Shown here in pieces: positions 1 to 8,286 of a DNA stretch of 64,000 nucleotides. Source of the stretch: VXNE01 sp965248075. Lineage in GTDB: Bacteria > Pseudomonadota > Gammaproteobacteria > Pseudomonadales > Azotimanducaceae. The notes under the pieces are model-generated. The model was not told the origin of the DNA, did not search any database, and was given only the letters and a program-made list of their open reading frames with translations. Numbering within the stretch: position 1 is the stretch's first letter; the number at the start of each line of letters is the position of its first letter. Where the stretch lies: NCBI GenBank assembly GCA_965248075.1, contig CBDFIL010000001.1, forward strand, positions 558,001 to 622,000, written 5' to 3'. The position numbers were made by a program, and so were the translations under genes.

Positions 1-1554
1 TCGGGTTCCGTGGAGGACACCCTGGCCTACTTTGCCGGTCTTCGACTCGAAGGCTCGCGCGGCGCGATCGCCGAGAAGATCGTCAAGGAGATCCGGGCGC
101 GCCTGCGCTTCCTCGTGGACGTCGGACTCAACTACCTGACGCTCGACCGCAGCGCCGAGACCCTCTCCGGCGGCGAAGCCCAGCGCATCCGTCTCGCCAG
201 CCAGATCGGCGCCGGGCTGGTCGGCGTCATGTACATCCTCGACGAGCCCTCCATCGGCCTGCACCAGCGCGACAACGCGCGCCTGCTGAGCACGCTCACC
301 CACCTGCGCGACCTCGGCAACACCGTGCTGGTCGTCGAACACGACGAAGAAGCGATCCGCACGGCCGACCACATCATCGACATCGGCCCGGGCGCCGGCG
401 TGCATGGCGGCGAGATCGTCGCCCAGGGCTCCCTGCAACGGATCGAGCGGTGCAAGGCGTCCCTGACCGGACAGTACCTCTCGGGCAAGCGGCGCATCGC
501 CGTGCCCAGCCGACGCAAGGCCGTCGATCCCGAGCGGGTCGTCCGACTCATCGGGGCGTCCGGCAACAACCTGCGCAACGTCACCCTCGAGATCCCGGCG
601 GGACTGTTCACCTGCGTGACCGGCGTGTCCGGCTCCGGCAAGTCCACATTGATCAACCACACCCTCTATCCGATCGCCGCCCGCCGCCTGAACAACGCGA
701 GCACCGTCATACCGAAGCCTTTCGGCGACATCCTCGGGCTCGAACATCTCGACAAGGTCGTGGACATCGACCAGAGCCCCATCGGGCGCACGCCCCGCTC
801 GAACCCCGCGACCTACACGGGCCTGTTCACTCCGATCCGCGAGCTCTTCGCGCAGACGCACGAAGCGCGCGCGCGCGGCTATCGGCCCGGACGATTCAGT
901 TTCAACGTCAAGGGCGGGCGCTGCGAAGCGTGCCACGGAGATGGCGTCATCAAGGTGGAGATGCACTTCCTGCCGGACATCTATGTTCCCTGCGACGTGT
1001 GCAGGAGCAAGCGCTACAACCGCGAGACGTTGGACGTCCGCTACAAGGGCCGCAACATCCACGAGGTGCTCGAGATGACCGTCGAGGAGGCCCGCGAGTT
1101 CTTCGACGCCGTGCCGGTCCTGGCCCGCAAGCTGCAGACCCTCACGGACGTGGGCCTCTCCTACATCCATCTCGGCCAGAGCGCGACCACCCTCTCCGGC
1201 GGCGAGGCGCAGCGCGTGAAGCTCTCCCGCGAACTCTCCAAGCGCGACACCGGCAACACGCTCTACATCCTGGACGAGCCGACCACGGGCCTGCACTTCC
1301 AGGATATCGAGCAACTGCTGGCCGTCCTGCACCGCCTGCGCGATCAGGGCAACACGATCGTCGTCATCGAGCACAACCTCGATGTCGTCAAGACGGCCGA
1401 CTGGATCGTCGACCTCGGGCCGGAAGGCGGCGCCGGCGGTGGCAAGATCGTGGTACAGGGCACGCCCGAGGAAGTCGCGAAACATCGCAAGTCGCACACC
1501 GCCAGGTTCCTCAAGAACGCTCTCAGGGCCAACGCGCACGCCAACGGGGCATAG
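1..1554 (+). CDS. uvrA: UvrABC excinuclease subunit A, C-terminal part (5' end outside window)
   Basis: This is the DNA-damage recognition ATPase of nucleotide excision repair, cut by the window edge; about 517 C-terminal residues of a protein usually near 940 are present. Visible in order are the first ABC signature LSGGEAQR (about residue 55 of the fragment), Walker B ILDEPSIGLH, the second Walker A GVSGSGKST (about 210), a zinc module with CEAC and CDVC pairs (about 307 and 331), the second LSGGEAQR (about 400) and ILDEPTTGLH. The reading frame is open from base 1. A short GC-rich inverted repeat at 1561-1575 (CGGACC/GGTCCG) lies just past the stop but has no T-run, so it is at best a weak terminator. 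Identification is secure. Confidence 0.98.
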   Translation, partial: SGSVEDTLAYFAGLRLEGSRGAIAEKIVKEIRARLRFLVDVGLNYLTLDRSAETLSGGEAQRIRLASQIGAGLVGVMYILDEPSIGLHQRDNARLLSTLTHLRDLGNTVLVVEHDEEAIRTADHIIDIGPGAGVHGGEIVAQGSLQRIERCKASLTGQYLSGKRRIAVPSRRKAVDPERVVRLIGASGNNLRNVTLEIPAGLFTCVTGVSGSGKSTLINHTLYPIAARRLNNASTVIPKPFGDILGLEHLDKVVDIDQSPIGRTPRSNPATYTGLFTPIRELFAQTHEARARGYRPGRFSFNVKGGRCEACHGDGVIKVEMHFLPDIYVPCDVCRSKRYNRETLDVRYKGRNIHEVLEMTVEEAREFFDAVPVLARKLQTLTDVGLSYIHLGQSATTLSGGEAQRVKLSRELSKRDTGNTLYILDEPTTGLHFQDIEQLLAVLHRLRDQGNTIVVIEHNLDVVKTADWIVDLGPEGGAGGGKIVVQGTPEEVAKHRKSHTARFLKNALRANAHANGA

Positions 1555-1676
1555 CGGTTCCGGACCGTCGGTCCGCCTCTGCCGGCGTGGGCGCGCGGCG
1601 GGCAGCACCGACCGCTGCTGCGTTCCCTGCCGACGGTCCCTAGAATAATGCCCTCGCAAGGCGCTTCGGGGACACC

Positions 1677-2882
1677 ATGGCATTCGTGATCGTGGGCGGC
1701 GGGCACGCCGCGGGACAGGCCGCCGCAAGCCTCCGGCAGGAGGGGTACGAGGGCGAAGTCGTCATCGTCGCCGACGAACCGCACATCCCGTATCAGCGCC
1801 CGCCGCTGTCGAAGCAGTACCTGGCCGGCGAGCAGGGACTCGAGCGCGTCTACCTGCGGGCCGCGAAGTTCTACGCGGACAAGGAAGTGGACGTGCGTAT
1901 GTCGGCCCGGGTCGCCGGCATCGACCGACCGGCGCAGACGGTCGTTCTCGAGGACGGCGCGACCCTCGGCTACGAGAAGCTCCTGCTCGCCACCGGAGCG
2001 CGCCCGCGCATCCTCGATATGCCCGGCGCGGACCTTGCCGGGATTCACTACCTGCGCACGATCGCCGACTCGGACGCCATCAAGGGCGAGATGGCCCCCG
2101 GCAAGCGGCTGGTCGTCGTCGGCGGGGGCTACATCGGCCTCGAGGTCGCTGCCGTGGCCGTCGAGGCGGGCCTCTCCGTCAGCGTTCTGGAGATGGAGCA
2201 GCGGATTCTGCAACGCGTCACGACGCCGGCGATGTCGGAGTTCTATCGCAAGCTGCACACCGACAAGGGCGTCGAGATCCACACCGGCGCCACTGCCGCC
2301 GCGTTCGTGGGCACCGGCTCGGTGGCCGCCGTCCGCTGCGCCGATGGCTCCGAGCACGCGGCGGACATCGTCGTCGTCGGCGTCGGCGTCCTCCCGAACG
2401 TGGAACTCGCTGCCGAGGCCGGCCTCGCCTGCAGCGACGGTATCGTCGTGAACGAACGCTGTGCGACCGCCGATCCCGACATCCTCGCCGCGGGCGACTG
2501 CACGAACCACCCGAACCCGGTGCTCGACCGTCGCGTGCGGCTCGAATCGGTCCCGAACGCGATGGAGCAGGCCCGGGTCGGCGCCGCCAACATGGCCGGC
2601 CAGGACAGGACCTACGCCAGCGTGCCGTGGTTCTGGTCGGACCAATACGATCTCAAGCTGCAGATGGTGGGTTTCTCCGCCGACGGAGATGCCAGCGTCG
2701 TGCGCGGCGACCCGGACGCGCGCCGGTTCGCGGTCTTCCACCTGAAGGGCGACCTGCTCGTCGCCGCCGATGCCGTCAACTCGCCCCGCGAATTCATGGC
2801 CTGCCGCCAACTCGTCGGCCGGCGCGTCGATGCCGGCCAACTCGCGGACCCCCTGGTCGACCTCAAGACGCTGATCGCCTGA
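1677..2882 (+). CDS. FAD/NAD(P)-dependent ferredoxin (rubredoxin) reductase family protein
   Basis: A 401-residue pyridine nucleotide-disulfide oxidoreductase fold protein of the kind that passes electrons from NAD(P)H to a ferredoxin or rubredoxin for an oxygenase or P450. The FAD site GGGHAAG lies at the N-terminus (6-12), the NAD site GGGYIGLE near 142, and the FAD-contacting AAGDC motif near 268. The C-terminal region (WFWSDQYDLKLQMVGF) is typical of ferredoxin reductases such as BphA4 and PdR. Length is normal. An AT-rich TAGAAT at 1641-1646 could be a -10 element. No ferredoxin or oxygenase gene is adjacent, so the physiological partner is unknown. Confidence 0.9.
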   Translation: MAFVIVGGGHAAGQAAASLRQEGYEGEVVIVADEPHIPYQRPPLSKQYLAGEQGLERVYLRAAKFYADKEVDVRMSARVAGIDRPAQTVVLEDGATLGYEKLLLATGARPRILDMPGADLAGIHYLRTIADSDAIKGEMAPGKRLVVVGGGYIGLEVAAVAVEAGLSVSVLEMEQRILQRVTTPAMSEFYRKLHTDKGVEIHTGATAAAFVGTGSVAAVRCADGSEHAADIVVVGVGVLPNVELAAEAGLACSDGIVVNERCATADPDILAAGDCTNHPNPVLDRRVRLESVPNAMEQARVGAANMAGQDRTYASVPWFWSDQYDLKLQMVGFSADGDASVVRGDPDARRFAVFHLKGDLLVAADAVNSPREFMACRQLVGRRVDAGQLADPLVDLKTLIA

Positions 2883-2964
2883 CGCCACGCCGTGCGCAAC
2901 CGCGGTTGCCATTCCGAGGGCAACGACGACACAATCGCGGCACCGTGCGCGCTTGAGGCCGAGC

Positions 2965-3354
2965 ATGTCGGACGTTCTGGACAAGACTACTCGGGAAACG
3001 CTCGATCCGAAGCTCAAGGATCTCGTCGAGACGATCGAGCGTCCACGCAAGGGCTACCTGTACTGTGCGACCTGCGAGCACGTCATCGGGCACGTCGCAG
3101 ACCGCATCGAGGTGACGGGTGCGCACGAACACGCCATGACCAATCCCTACGGCGTCACCCACCGCTTCGCCTGTTACTCCGAGGCGCCGGGGGTCGAGGT
3201 ACACGGCGGCCCGAACGCCGCCGACACCTGGTTTCCCGGCTTCAGTTGGCGCCTCGCCTACTGCGAGGGCTGCAGCCGTCACATGGGCTGGGTGTTCGAA
3301 CGGGGCACGGAGAGCTTCTGCGGCCTGATCGTGACGCAGATACGCACGGAGTAG
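2965..3354 (+). CDS. Bacterial CULT-domain (cereblon-like) zinc protein
   Basis: A 129-residue protein made almost entirely of one CULT domain, the thalidomide-binding fold of eukaryotic cereblon, also known as stand-alone bacterial proteins (for example MsCI4 of Magnetospirillum). The four zinc cysteines are in YCATCEH (about 33-39) and YCEGCSRH (about 97-104). Between and around them are the landmarks HRFACYSEAPGV, TWFPGFSW and MGWVFE, which supply three tryptophans plus an aromatic residue for the ligand cage. It ends in a beta strand (CGLIVTQI). The ATG at 2965 is preceded by GAGG. The native ligand and role of bacterial members are unknown; a cyclic-imide or degron-like ligand is inference from the eukaryotic homologue. 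Confidence 0.82.
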   Translation: MSDVLDKTTRETLDPKLKDLVETIERPRKGYLYCATCEHVIGHVADRIEVTGAHEHAMTNPYGVTHRFACYSEAPGVEVHGGPNAADTWFPGFSWRLAYCEGCSRHMGWVFERGTESFCGLIVTQIRTE

Positions 3355-3426
3355 CGTTCCCCGCGGCTCGCCTTCCAGTCGTCTATCGATCCGGCCGAAT
3401 CGAGTAGAATCGCCCGCTTCCCAGAA

Positions 3427-3566
3427 AAGCTCTGACTTATCGGAGCTTCCCGTGCGGTACAGGGATGTACCGCCATATTCAATGTCGTAAGCCATTGAAT
3501 ATGTGAGCAAAACGAAACCACGCTCTTGTTTTGCGAGGCTGAACAAGTTCAGGGATGAACTTGTTC
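3427..3566. repeat. Tandem array of five hairpins (array A)
   Basis: Five consecutive inverted repeats fill the gap before the HAD gene. H1 3427-3448 is AAGCTCTG/CGGAGCTT with one G-T pair. H2 3454-3473 is GCGGTAC/GTACCGC. H3 3474-3503 is CATATTCAATG/CATTGAATATG, 11 bp perfect. H4 3507-3534 is GCAAAAC/GTTTTGC. H5 3541-3566 is GAACAAGTTC/GAACTTGTTC, 10 bp perfect. H2 and H5 share the loop context CAGGGATG although their stems differ. A possible -10 (TAGAAT, 3405-3410) lies just upstream, so the array may be transcribed as a leader. H1 resembles the first hairpin of array B at 11373. Confidence 0.85.
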
Positions 3567-3592
3567 AGAGGTTTCCTGGAGGAGATGTCGCC

Positions 3593-4285
3593 GTGCCGCA
3601 ATTCGACGCCGATACCTTCGATGTCCTGACGTTCGACTGCTACGGCACGCTCATCGATTGGGAGCGGGGCATCGTCGACTACCTGCAACCCGTACTGCTG
3701 CGACACGACGTGCATGTCATCGACGAGTTCATCCTCGAGTTCTTCTCCGAGACGGAGACGGCCGTGCAGGCCGAAGGCGGCCGTTACGAAGCCGTGCTCC
3801 GCACCGTGCTGCATCGCTTCGGTGCGCGCCTGGGGTTCGTTGCCACCGAGGACGACCTCGACGGTTTCCCCGCGAGCCTGCCGCACTGGCCGCCCTTCCC
3901 CGACACGCTCGAAGCGCTCGGGCGGCTCGCCCAACGCTTCGAGCTGGCGGTGATCTCGAACACGGACGACGCGCTCTTCGCCCGCACCAACGAGACGCTC
4001 GGCGTGGAGTTCGCCCACATCGCGACGGCCGAACGCAGCGGTGCCTACAAGCCCGACCCGCGCGCCTTCGAGGCCGCCCTCGAAGTGATCGGCGGCAAGC
4101 CCTCCCGCGTGTTGCACGTCGCCCAGAGCCTGTACCACGACATCGCGCCGGCGAGCGCGCTCGGCCTCTCCACGGTGTGGATCGACCGCACCGCTGGCGC
4201 TCCGGGTGCGGCGCCCGCTGCCGATGCGGAACCCACCTGGACCTTCCCCACGCTAGGCGCCTTTGCCGACGCGGCACTCGCCTGA
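3593..4285 (+). CDS. HAD-superfamily hydrolase, haloacid dehalogenase type II-like
   Basis: A 230-residue HAD hydrolase. Motif I is TFDCYGTLIDW with the nucleophilic Asp, motif II is ISNTDDALF, the lysine motif is AYKPDPR, and the C-terminal acidic motif lies in HVAQSLYHDIAPA. The layout matches (S)-2-haloacid dehalogenase-type proteins, but the substrate cannot be read from sequence. I chose the GTG at 3593 because TGGAGGAG lies about 8 bp upstream; an in-frame start at 3503 would translate through hairpin array A. It is followed after 10 bp by the PTPS-like gene and appears to head a small operon. Confidence 0.85.
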   Translation: MPQFDADTFDVLTFDCYGTLIDWERGIVDYLQPVLLRHDVHVIDEFILEFFSETETAVQAEGGRYEAVLRTVLHRFGARLGFVATEDDLDGFPASLPHWPPFPDTLEALGRLAQRFELAVISNTDDALFARTNETLGVEFAHIATAERSGAYKPDPRAFEAALEVIGGKPSRVLHVAQSLYHDIAPASALGLSTVWIDRTAGAPGAAPAADAEPTWTFPTLGAFADAALA

Positions 4286-4295
4286 CCCCGGCACC

Positions 4296-4787
4296 GTGGA
4301 CGCCATTGTCACCATCGAGATCGCCAAGGAGTCGCTGCACTTCTCCGCCGCGCATTTCACCGTCTTTTCCGCGACCGAGCGCGAGAACCTGCACGGCCAC
4401 AACTTCCGGGTCGAAGCGACGTTCGACGGTGTCGTCGGCGACGGCGGCCTGTGCTTCGACTACAACATCCCCAAGGCGAAGCTCACGGCACTGTGCCAGG
4501 ACCTGGACGAGGTTCTGCTGCTACCGGAGTTGAGCCCGCACCTGTCAGTGTCGGCCGACGGACCCCACACCGTGGTCGAGTTTGCCGGAGAACGGCTCAC
4601 CTTCCCCCATCGCGACGTGAAGACCCTGCCCATTCGCAACGTGACCGTCGAAGAACTCGTGCATTGGTTCATCGAACAGCTCCGCAATGACGCGGAGATC
4701 GCCGGACTGCCGATCTCCGCCATGACCCTGCGCGTCTCGTCCGGCCACGGACAGTGGGCGCGCGCGACCTGGAATCGGCCATCGTGA
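4296..4787 (+). CDS. 6-pyruvoyl-tetrahydropterin synthase / QueD-like protein lacking the usual catalytic Cys
   Basis: A 163-residue T-fold protein. Zinc ligands are visible in FSAAHF (about 15-20) and LHGHNF (about 34-39), and a later conserved acidic stretch is CFDYNIPKAKL. In E. coli QueD and bacterial PTPS the catalytic cysteine lies four residues before HGH (CxxxHGH); here the stretch reads RENLHGH, so Arg and Glu replace it. The enzyme may therefore belong to a PTPS side family with a Glu-type active site or another pterin role. Start: GTG at 4296 is preferred over a TTG at 4263 inside the HAD gene. The stop overlaps the next gene by 4 bp. A YhhQ-type transporter two genes downstream supports a link to deazapurine or pterin metabolism. 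Confidence 0.8.
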   Translation: MDAIVTIEIAKESLHFSAAHFTVFSATERENLHGHNFRVEATFDGVVGDGGLCFDYNIPKAKLTALCQDLDEVLLLPELSPHLSVSADGPHTVVEFAGERLTFPHRDVKTLPIRNVTVEELVHWFIEQLRNDAEIAGLPISAMTLRVSSGHGQWARATWNRPS

Positions 4788-5479
4788 AACTCCTGATCGT
4801 CACCGGCGCCTCCGCGGGTATCGGCACCGCCACGGCCGAGGCGTTTCTCGACGCCGGCTACGACGTCGTCAACCTGTCGCGGCGGCCCTGTCCGGTCGAT
4901 GCGGTCACCCACATCCGCTGCGACCTGTCGCGACCGGACTTCCTGGCGGAGATCGCCGACCGCATGGATCCCGCGCTGCAGGCGGCGGACGAAGTCGCCC
5001 TCGTGCACAACGCCTCGCGGCTCGTCAACGACACGGCGCAGAGTACGGCCAGCGACGCTCTGCGCGGCATCCTCGAGACCAACGTGGTCGCGGCCAACAC
5101 GTTGAACGGGCATGTCATCCCGCACATGGACCGCGGCTCTTGCATCCTCTACGTCGGTTCCACGCTGTCGGAGAAAGCCGTGCCGGGGAGCTTCAGTTAC
5201 GTGGTCTCCAAACACGCCATCGTCGGCATGATGCGCGCCACCTGCCAGGACCTCGCGGACACGGGCATCCACACGGCCTGCATCTGTCCCGGCTTCACCG
5301 ACACGCAGATGCTGCGCGAACACGTCCCGGCGGACGCCATGGAGGCGGTGGCGGCCATGTCGGCACTCGGGCGCCTGATCGAGCCGGCGGAGATTGCGGC
5401 GACGTTGCTGTTCGCGGCCACCAACCCCGTGCTGAACGGCGCGGTGGTACACGCCAATCTCGGCCAGGTCGAGCGGTGA
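4784..5479 (+). CDS. Short-chain dehydrogenase/reductase
   Basis: A 231-residue classical SDR. The cofactor motif is TGASAGIG at the N-terminus, followed by VHNAS (NNAG-like). Catalytic residues are Ser in YVGSTLS and Tyr/Lys in YVVSKHA, and the CPGFTDTQM segment is typical after the active site. Its GTG start overlaps the stop of the PTPS-like gene as GTGA, which implies translational coupling. Together with that gene it could act like a sepiapterin or dihydropterin reductase, but this is context inference only. Confidence 0.87.
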   Translation: MKLLIVTGASAGIGTATAEAFLDAGYDVVNLSRRPCPVDAVTHIRCDLSRPDFLAEIADRMDPALQAADEVALVHNASRLVNDTAQSTASDALRGILETNVVAANTLNGHVIPHMDRGSCILYVGSTLSEKAVPGSFSYVVSKHAIVGMMRATCQDLADTGIHTACICPGFTDTQMLREHVPADAMEAVAAMSALGRLIEPAEIAATLLFAATNPVLNGAVVHANLGQVER

Positions 5480-5552
5480 TCATGCCGTCCGGGCCACCCG
5501 CCCTGCATGCCGACATTCGCCCCCGGCGACCTCGAGGCCGGGGCGGCCCCAG

Positions 5553-6317
5553 ATGACCGAAGCGCTGCTCGACGCCCCCGAAGTGGACCTGGCGGAACGG
5601 CGCGAACGCGTATTCCTGGTGCTCGCCGGCTTCTTCCTGTGCGCCATGACGCTGCTCAACGTGATCGGTATCACGCGCTTCATCGAACTCGGCCCGATGA
5701 CGCTCGCCGTGGGCGTGCTGCCCTATCCGCTGACGTTCCTGTGCACGGACCTCATCAGCGAGCTGTATGGCCGGCGGCGCGCGAACTTCCTGGTTCTGGT
5801 CGGCTTCGTCCTCAACTTCTTCATCCTCGGCTGCCTGTGGCTCGGCAACTCCCTGCCCGCGGCCGAGGCCCAACCGCCCTGGCAGGTCCTCGAACTCGCC
5901 GAAGCAGTGGCCTTGCCCAACGGAGACGTGATCTCCGGCGGCGTGGAACTCTTCGAACTCATCTTCGCATGCACGTCCGGGGCGGTCTTCGCGTCCATGC
6001 TGGCCTACATCGCCGCGCAATTCTGCGACGTGCAGGTGTTCCACTTCCTGAAACGCCTGACGCGCGCGAAACACCTCTGGGTGCGCAACTGTTTCTCGAC
6101 CCTGACCAGCCAGCTCGTGGACTCGGTGACCGTCATCTCCGTGACGTTCGGGGCGGCGTTTCTCGCCGGTGACTTCACCGTCGCCACGATCCTGGTGCTG
6201 ATCGGCAGCAACTACGCCTTCAAGGTGATGGTCGCCCTCGCGGACACGGCGCCGTTCTACGCCGGAACTTACTATCTCAAGCGCTACCTGGGCGTCGACA
6301 ACCTCAGCACCTATTGA
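5553..6317 (+). CDS. VUT family (YhhQ-like) queuosine-precursor transporter
   Basis: A 254-residue inner-membrane protein with about six hydrophobic segments (FLVLAGFFLCAMTLLNVIGI, MTLAVGVLPYPLTFLCTDLI and others). The stretch FLCTDLISELYGRRRA is the family signature of the VUT/YhhQ transporters that import queuosine precursors such as preQ0/preQ1. It lacks a signal peptide, as expected for polytopic proteins. It lies 73 bp after the SDR on the same strand, so the PTPS-like, SDR and transporter genes may share a pathway. The convergent LLM gene begins only 4 bp downstream, with no visible terminator between. Confidence 0.87.
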   Translation: MTEALLDAPEVDLAERRERVFLVLAGFFLCAMTLLNVIGITRFIELGPMTLAVGVLPYPLTFLCTDLISELYGRRRANFLVLVGFVLNFFILGCLWLGNSLPAAEAQPPWQVLELAEAVALPNGDVISGGVELFELIFACTSGAVFASMLAYIAAQFCDVQVFHFLKRLTRAKHLWVRNCFSTLTSQLVDSVTVISVTFGAAFLAGDFTVATILVLIGSNYAFKVMVALADTAPFYAGTYYLKRYLGVDNLSTY

Positions 6318-6321
6318 CCCG

Positions 6322-7290
6322 TCAGGCGCCCCGACCGCCGAACAGGCCCGCCATGGTCTCGGCGGAGCGTTCGAGAAGCTCGGTATCCACGTTACCGATG
6401 CGCAGACGCGTGACCACCAGGTGGGTCATGCCGAGGTCTTCGCGGTATTGCGCCACCCGCTCCCTGACCGCTCCCGGTTCGCCGACGATCGCCCAATCGT
6501 CCACCTCGCTCGAAAAGCGCGCCGCCATGCGACTGTCCGATGCCGCCGCCATGCGCCGCGCCTGCTCGTCGAGACTGTCCCGCACCCGCGCGACGAGGCG
6601 CGCGTCCGAGGAGACAAAGACCGAGCGCATGATCGGGATCTCCGGTGGCACCGGGCGTCCGGCTTCGTCGCAGGCCTCGGCGTGGCGGCGATAGTTCTCG
6701 CGTAGCCGCGCCAACGGTTCCATCGGGGAGGCGAGGTACGGAGCGCCGAGGCGTCCGGCCTGCGCCAGCGCCTTGGGACCGAACGCCGCCACCCAGATGG
6801 GCGGGTGCGGGCGTTGCACCGGCAACGGCGCAACGATCACCGGCTCCGCCCCCTCGACCAGGGACACGGGCTCGCCACGCCAGGCACGCATCATGTGCTC
6901 GAGACACCAGTCGAAGATGCGCCGCTTGTCCTTCGGGGAGACGGAGAAGGCGCCTAGCAGTTGTGTCGAATAGCCACGACCGACGCCGAGCGTCACACGC
7001 CCGCCCGAGAGACGGTCCAGCACCGCCACCTGTTCGGCGGCCTGGAGCGGATTACGCAGCGGCAGGAGGTAGGAGGTCGTGGCAAGGCGGATCTTCTCGG
7101 TACGCGCGGCCACCGCCGCAAGCAGCATGAGCGGTTCCGGAATCGCCCCCTCCCCGCCGAAGTGGTTTTCGGGCAGCCAGAAGGACTCGTAGCCCCATGC
7201 CTCCGCGAGCGCACCCTGGCGGGCGAGCGTGGCCGCGTCGGCCATGCCGGAGACTATCCAGGGCGTGAGGCCCAGGTGCAGCGTACTCAT
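6322..7290 (-). CDS. LLM-class (luciferase-like) flavin-dependent oxidoreductase
   Basis: A 322-residue TIM-barrel monooxygenase or reductase of the bacterial luciferase superfamily. Landmarks are WGYESFWLPENHFGG near residue 33, the TSYLLPLRNPLQAAEQVA stretch near 72, and GRVTLGVGRGYS near 98, which contributes to the flavin phosphate site. It may use FMN or F420; sequence alone does not decide. It stands alone on its strand, tail to tail with the transporter. Substrate unknown. Confidence 0.88.
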   Translation of the reverse strand: MSTLHLGLTPWIVSGMADAATLARQGALAEAWGYESFWLPENHFGGEGAIPEPLMLLAAVAARTEKIRLATTSYLLPLRNPLQAAEQVAVLDRLSGGRVTLGVGRGYSTQLLGAFSVSPKDKRRIFDWCLEHMMRAWRGEPVSLVEGAEPVIVAPLPVQRPHPPIWVAAFGPKALAQAGRLGAPYLASPMEPLARLRENYRRHAEACDEAGRPVPPEIPIMRSVFVSSDARLVARVRDSLDEQARRMAAASDSRMAARFSSEVDDWAIVGEPGAVRERVAQYREDLGMTHLVVTRLRIGNVDTELLERSAETMAGLFGGRGA

Positions 7291-7362
7291 TGCCTCGCAG
7301 ACGCTCGATTGAGGGGTTCTCAGCTTACCCGATCAAGGATCGCGCGCCGCCCGAGCCGGCAC

Positions 7363-8286
7363 TCACGGCTCTTGCGAGGAAGGCGCCAGGGCACCGATGG
7401 AGGTCAGTCCCGGCAAACCATGCTGGAGCATCCACATGGCCGTCATCGTTGCACGGATGGCATCGAGGTGGCGCGCGGCCGCGAAGGTCTCGTAGAGCGG
7501 ATCCCGGGCCAGCAATACGCAACGCTCTGCCCGGGTCCTGCCGCCGCAATCGAATTCCGCCGTCTGTCCGAAGTTGTTGCCGGCCCCGCCATAGCCGCCG
7601 AACGAACCGGGCTCGCCGATCCTCCAGAACACCTGCCAGCTCACCGGCATCCCGGGAATCGGCCCCCGCACCGCGGACAGGGTCTCCTCGGCCGTCCCGG
7701 AGAGGAGCCTCGAATAGCTCTCGAGGTCGTCCTCGAGCGGCGAGCAGTCCTCACCGAGCGCCGCCGACAGGGCGTCCGGATCGAGCGGATAGCGGTCGAA
7801 GCGGTCGCTCAGGTCCCAGCGCCACCAGCGTGCCGTGTAGACGGGTACGACGTGTGCCGGGGAGGTCATGTCCTGTACATAGTTCACGATGCGACCGAGG
7901 CCGGAGTACCGGTCGGCAAGCGCTTCGGCCCTGTCCAGTTCTTCGACCAGCCGGCCGAAGTGCTGGTGCATGCGCGTCTGGATCACCCACAGGAGGCTCT
8001 TCGGCTTCTGACTCTCACGGTCGTAGTAGTTCCAGCGGGTGAGTCTCCGGAAGAGGTTCGCCTCCGCCTGGCGGACATTCGCCTTGGCGACATAGCGCAC
8101 CTGCAGCGGCGTCAGGCGCGGCAGGTTGATCTCGGCCGCGCAGCGATTGAAATGCTTCGCCGCAACGAAGGTCAGTTCCTGGTGCAACCGCCCGTCGTAT
8201 GCCAGCGCGGTCGCACACGGCCAGACGCAGGCCAGCAGGAGGCATGGCAGTCGTGCGACTGCCCGGACGACGCGGAGCTGTCTCAT
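7363..8286 (-). CDS. Secreted zinc-dependent phospholipase C / S1-P1 nuclease-like protein
   Basis: A 307-residue protein with an N-terminal signal peptide (hydrophobic LPCLLLACVWPCATALA). The mature part carries YDGRLHQELT with an early His, and YVQDMTSPAHVVPVY, which resembles the DxxQPxH zinc-binding stretch of the PlcC/P1-nuclease superfamily. Length is similar to those families. I chose the ATG at 8286 because it overlaps the folK stop as ATGA; a longer open frame upstream is folK read in another frame. Whether it cleaves lipids or nucleic acids cannot be told. Confidence 0.65.
   Translation of the reverse strand: MRQLRVVRAVARLPCLLLACVWPCATALAYDGRLHQELTFVAAKHFNRCAAEINLPRLTPLQVRYVAKANVRQAEANLFRRLTRWNYYDRESQKPKSLLWVIQTRMHQHFGRLVEELDRAEALADRYSGLGRIVNYVQDMTSPAHVVPVYTARWWRWDLSDRFDRYPLDPDALSAALGEDCSPLEDDLESYSRLLSGTAEETLSAVRGPIPGMPVSWQVFWRIGEPGSFGGYGGAGNNFGQTAEFDCGGRTRAERCVLLARDPLYETFAAARHLDAIRATMTAMWMLQHGLPGLTSIGALAPSSQEP

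Noticed and set aside
1561..1575. Rho-independent terminator of uvrA
   Set aside because: The 6-bp stem CGGACC/GGTCCG has no T-run after it; kept only as a comment in the uvrA entry.
1344..3050. A 568-codon open frame on the minus strand
   Set aside because: It lies antisense to uvrA, the flavoprotein and the CULT gene, has no domain pattern and reflects high GC. The same applies to long antisense frames at 19137-21491, 27089-29350, 31316-33820 and 37779-40613 above trmL.
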